Of a stretch of 64,000 bases of DNA, positions 63,082-64,000 are shown in pieces; within the stretch, counting starts at the first letter, position 1, and each line of letters starts with the position of its first letter. The notes below the pieces were generated by a model that was not told the DNA's origin, did no database searches, and saw only the letters and a program-made list of their open reading frames with translations. This DNA comes from Clostridia bacterium (GTDB lineage Bacteria; Bacillota; Clostridia; Lachnospirales; Lachnospiraceae). The DNA lies in assembly GCA_910574475.1 (NCBI GenBank), contig CAJTAT010000007.1, forward strand, positions 153,143 to 217,142. The letters are read 5' to 3'. A program made the translations under genes and the position numbers.

Positions 63082-63396
63082 TTAATACAGCCTAACTTCT
63101 ATCCTTATATAAATACCATCTGAAAACTTCCTAACAAACCCTTTCGCGGGGAAATCAGGATAATTAACTTCCCAAAGGCAGCCACATTTTAAGCATCTAT
63201 ACCATTTAGATGCGAACCACTCTTTCCTTCTGTCATTCCCTTCCCACACATAAAAGGGTTTTTGGGGAATTTCTTCTTCAAATATTTCTTTTTTGACTTG
63301 TTCACTAAAGAACGCTTTTACTTCCTTAAACTCTTTAATAGTAGTGATATTCACTTCTACTCTTTCATCACAATCACAAGTTAAATTCCAAACCAT
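63082..63396 (-). CDS. Cys-rich small hypothetical protein
   Basis: A 104-residue protein with an N-terminal CDCDE and a central CLKCGCLWEVNYPD, cysteines that could bind zinc, and a C-terminal FPAKGFVRKF. I do not recognise a named family. The size, the pattern and the position next to mobile-element remnants resemble immunity-type proteins, but that is a guess. The start has GGGGG about 10 bp upstream. Confidence 0.6.
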   Translation of the reverse strand: MVWNLTCDCDERVEVNITTIKEFKEVKAFFSEQVKKEIFEEEIPQKPFYVWEGNDRRKEWFASKWYRCLKCGCLWEVNYPDFPAKGFVRKFSDGIYIRIEVRLY

Positions 63397-63436
63397 AAAG
63401 CATCTACCCCCGAAAGTTATATTTTATTTCCTCCCC

Positions 63437-63568
63437 CTAGTAATCTCCAGATCCACCATTTATAACTTGCATTGTATCGTTTTCTAACCTCTGTTTTACA
63501 TATTTTACTTTTTCTATGTTTTTTGCAATTCGTGCCTTTTCAACAGATACTGCCAATGCTATACTCAT
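63437..63568 (-). CDS. Possible 43-residue peptide upstream of the Cys-rich gene
   Basis: A short open frame (MSIALAVSVEKARIAKNIEK, ending with GGSGDY) lies 41 bp before the Cys-rich gene on the same strand. Its ribosome binding site is weak and it may be the tail of a lost gene. The remaining DNA in 63397-63737 shows only the hairpin before tnpV. Confidence 0.3.
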   Translation of the reverse strand: MSIALAVSVEKARIAKNIEKVKYVKQRLENDTMQVINGGSGDY

Positions 63569-63652
63569 AAAGCCATCAGCTCAGTTATCTGGTTAGGCTA
63601 ATCAGGCTCATTCCTGGTATTACTCTTGCAAAATAATCGTCTATGAATGAAA

Positions 63653-63725
63653 CCAGATAAGGAGAAAACTCAAAATTTTGTTTAAGACAACAGACACAAG
63701 AGTGTGGAGTGAATATTTTATCTGG
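63653..63725 (+). promoter_or_regulatory. Leader inverted repeat reaching the tnpV ribosome binding site
   Basis: CCAGATAA (63653-63660) can pair with TTATCTGG (63718-63725), whose last bases begin the TGGAGG used by tnpV. Pairing would partly hide the ribosome binding site. Confidence 0.35.
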
Positions 63726-63737
63726 AGGTAACAGAAA

Positions 63738-63869
63738 ATGGCAAATATATTATTTGAGGAACTGGGCGGTAAATACGAACGGAAAGGCGATTATCTAGTT
63801 CCATGTATAGCTTTACCCGCCGAAGAAGAACAGCCGATAGGCACATGTGATATGATACCTCTAAAGTAG
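63738..63869 (+). pseudogene. tnpV: tnpV, truncated by an insertion sequence
   Basis: The frame from ATG 63738, with GGAGG upstream, begins MANILFEELGGKYERKGDYL and reaches EEEQPIG, the N-terminus of TnpV proteins found on mobilisable elements of clostridia. It then runs into foreign sequence and stops at 63869, so only about 40 of the usual 110-130 residues remain. The break coincides with the left end of an IS3-type element. Confidence 0.8.
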
Positions 63870-64000
63870 ACAGATAAAATATAAAAATCTGTTACTTTGG
63901 AGGTATTTTTCATGCCAAGATCAAAATACTCACCTGAATTTAGAGCAATGGTATCACAGGAATATATTGACGGGGAAGGTTCTGTCCATTTCCTTGCTGA
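63846..64000 (+). mobile_element. IS3-family insertion sequence, left end
   Basis: From about 63846 (TGTGATATGATACCTC) the sequence leaves the tnpV gene and leads into an IS3-type orfA. A subterminal hairpin (63855-63906, ATACCTC...GAGGTAT) covers the transposase ribosome binding site. The element continues past the window edge, so its right end and any target duplication cannot be seen. Confidence 0.75.
63912..64000 (+). CDS. IS3-family transposase OrfA (N-terminal part)
   Basis: From ATG 63912 the protein starts MPRSKYSPEFRAMVSQEYI and continues to GSVHFLA at the window end: the helix-turn-helix start of IS3/IS150-group OrfA proteins, which bind the element's ends. Only 29 codons are visible. 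Confidence 0.8.
   Translation, partial: MPRSKYSPEFRAMVSQEYIDGEGSVHFLA

Overview
The window looks like chromosome from an anaerobic, fermentative Firmicute of the class Clostridia, most likely a gut Lachnospiraceae close to Blautia. The grounds are the moderate GC content, AGGAGG-type ribosome binding sites, two glycyl radical enzymes with their activases, a TRAP uronate uptake system, many AraC/IclR/DeoR/PRD regulators and a TnpV-type mobile-element gene. This is inference from gene content; no rRNA or tRNA gene was seen.

Layout. 1-1536: ftsE (cut by the left edge) behind a PucR/CdaR-type regulator. 1834-2374: a decayed epimerase. 2407-11521 (minus): a probable operon of M29 aminopeptidase, Opp-type peptide ABC transporter (BCDF plus lipoprotein), a cobamide-methyltransferase-like (UroD/MtaA) protein and a CyuA-like protein. 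A divergent AraC regulator (11678) is likely to control both this operon and the Gfo/Idh oxidoreductase at 12805, because the same 38-bp site (two direct repeats 21 bp apart) precedes both. 13967-18393: YitT, a membrane-anchored protein, an IclR regulator and a two-component system. 18446-28136: a uronate module. TRAP DctPQM imports substrate, KduI and KduD make 2-keto-3-deoxygluconate, and divergently encoded KdgK and an extended Eda convert it to pyruvate and glyceraldehyde 3-phosphate, beside an IclR regulator. 28201-31589: a glycyl radical enzyme with a divergent short activase.

32058-46793 (minus) is the most unusual metabolic region. It holds a lactonase-like protein, a ribose-type sugar ABC importer, an AroE-like dehydrogenase lacking the usual substrate-binding serines, a DeoR regulator, a YbiW/PflD-like glycyl radical enzyme with its activase, a 590-residue sugar-kinase-fold protein with an unassigned N-terminal domain, a D-lyxose/mannose-type isomerase and a ROK kinase. 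Together they suggest anaerobic breakdown of an uncommon sugar or anhydro-polyol. 47396-50110: a UPF0303 protein and two AraC regulators. 50131-57679: a cellobiose-type PTS with its own HPr, a GH1 enzyme whose acid/base Glu is Gln, and an N-carbamoyl-amino-acid hydrolase plus ATC-hydrolase pair, under a divergent PRD activator. 57690-62952: glycogen branching enzyme, a PfkB kinase and an alpha-amylase. 63082-64000: a Cys-rich small protein and a tnpV gene broken by an IS3-family element.

The intergenic DNA is rich in structured repeats that the genes do not explain. (1) A paired-box element (33715-33869 and 61041-61196) fills the space between a stop codon and the next Shine-Dalgarno, and its hairpin is conserved by compensatory changes. 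(2) A roughly 170-nt long-hairpin family has two inverted copies (46831-47004 and 47149-47317) with at least five compensatory base-pair changes. (3) A small two-hairpin element has three copies, all next to AraC genes and all followed by terminators. (4) A 163-bp foldback lies at 31782-31944. These are the best candidates here for undescribed structured elements.
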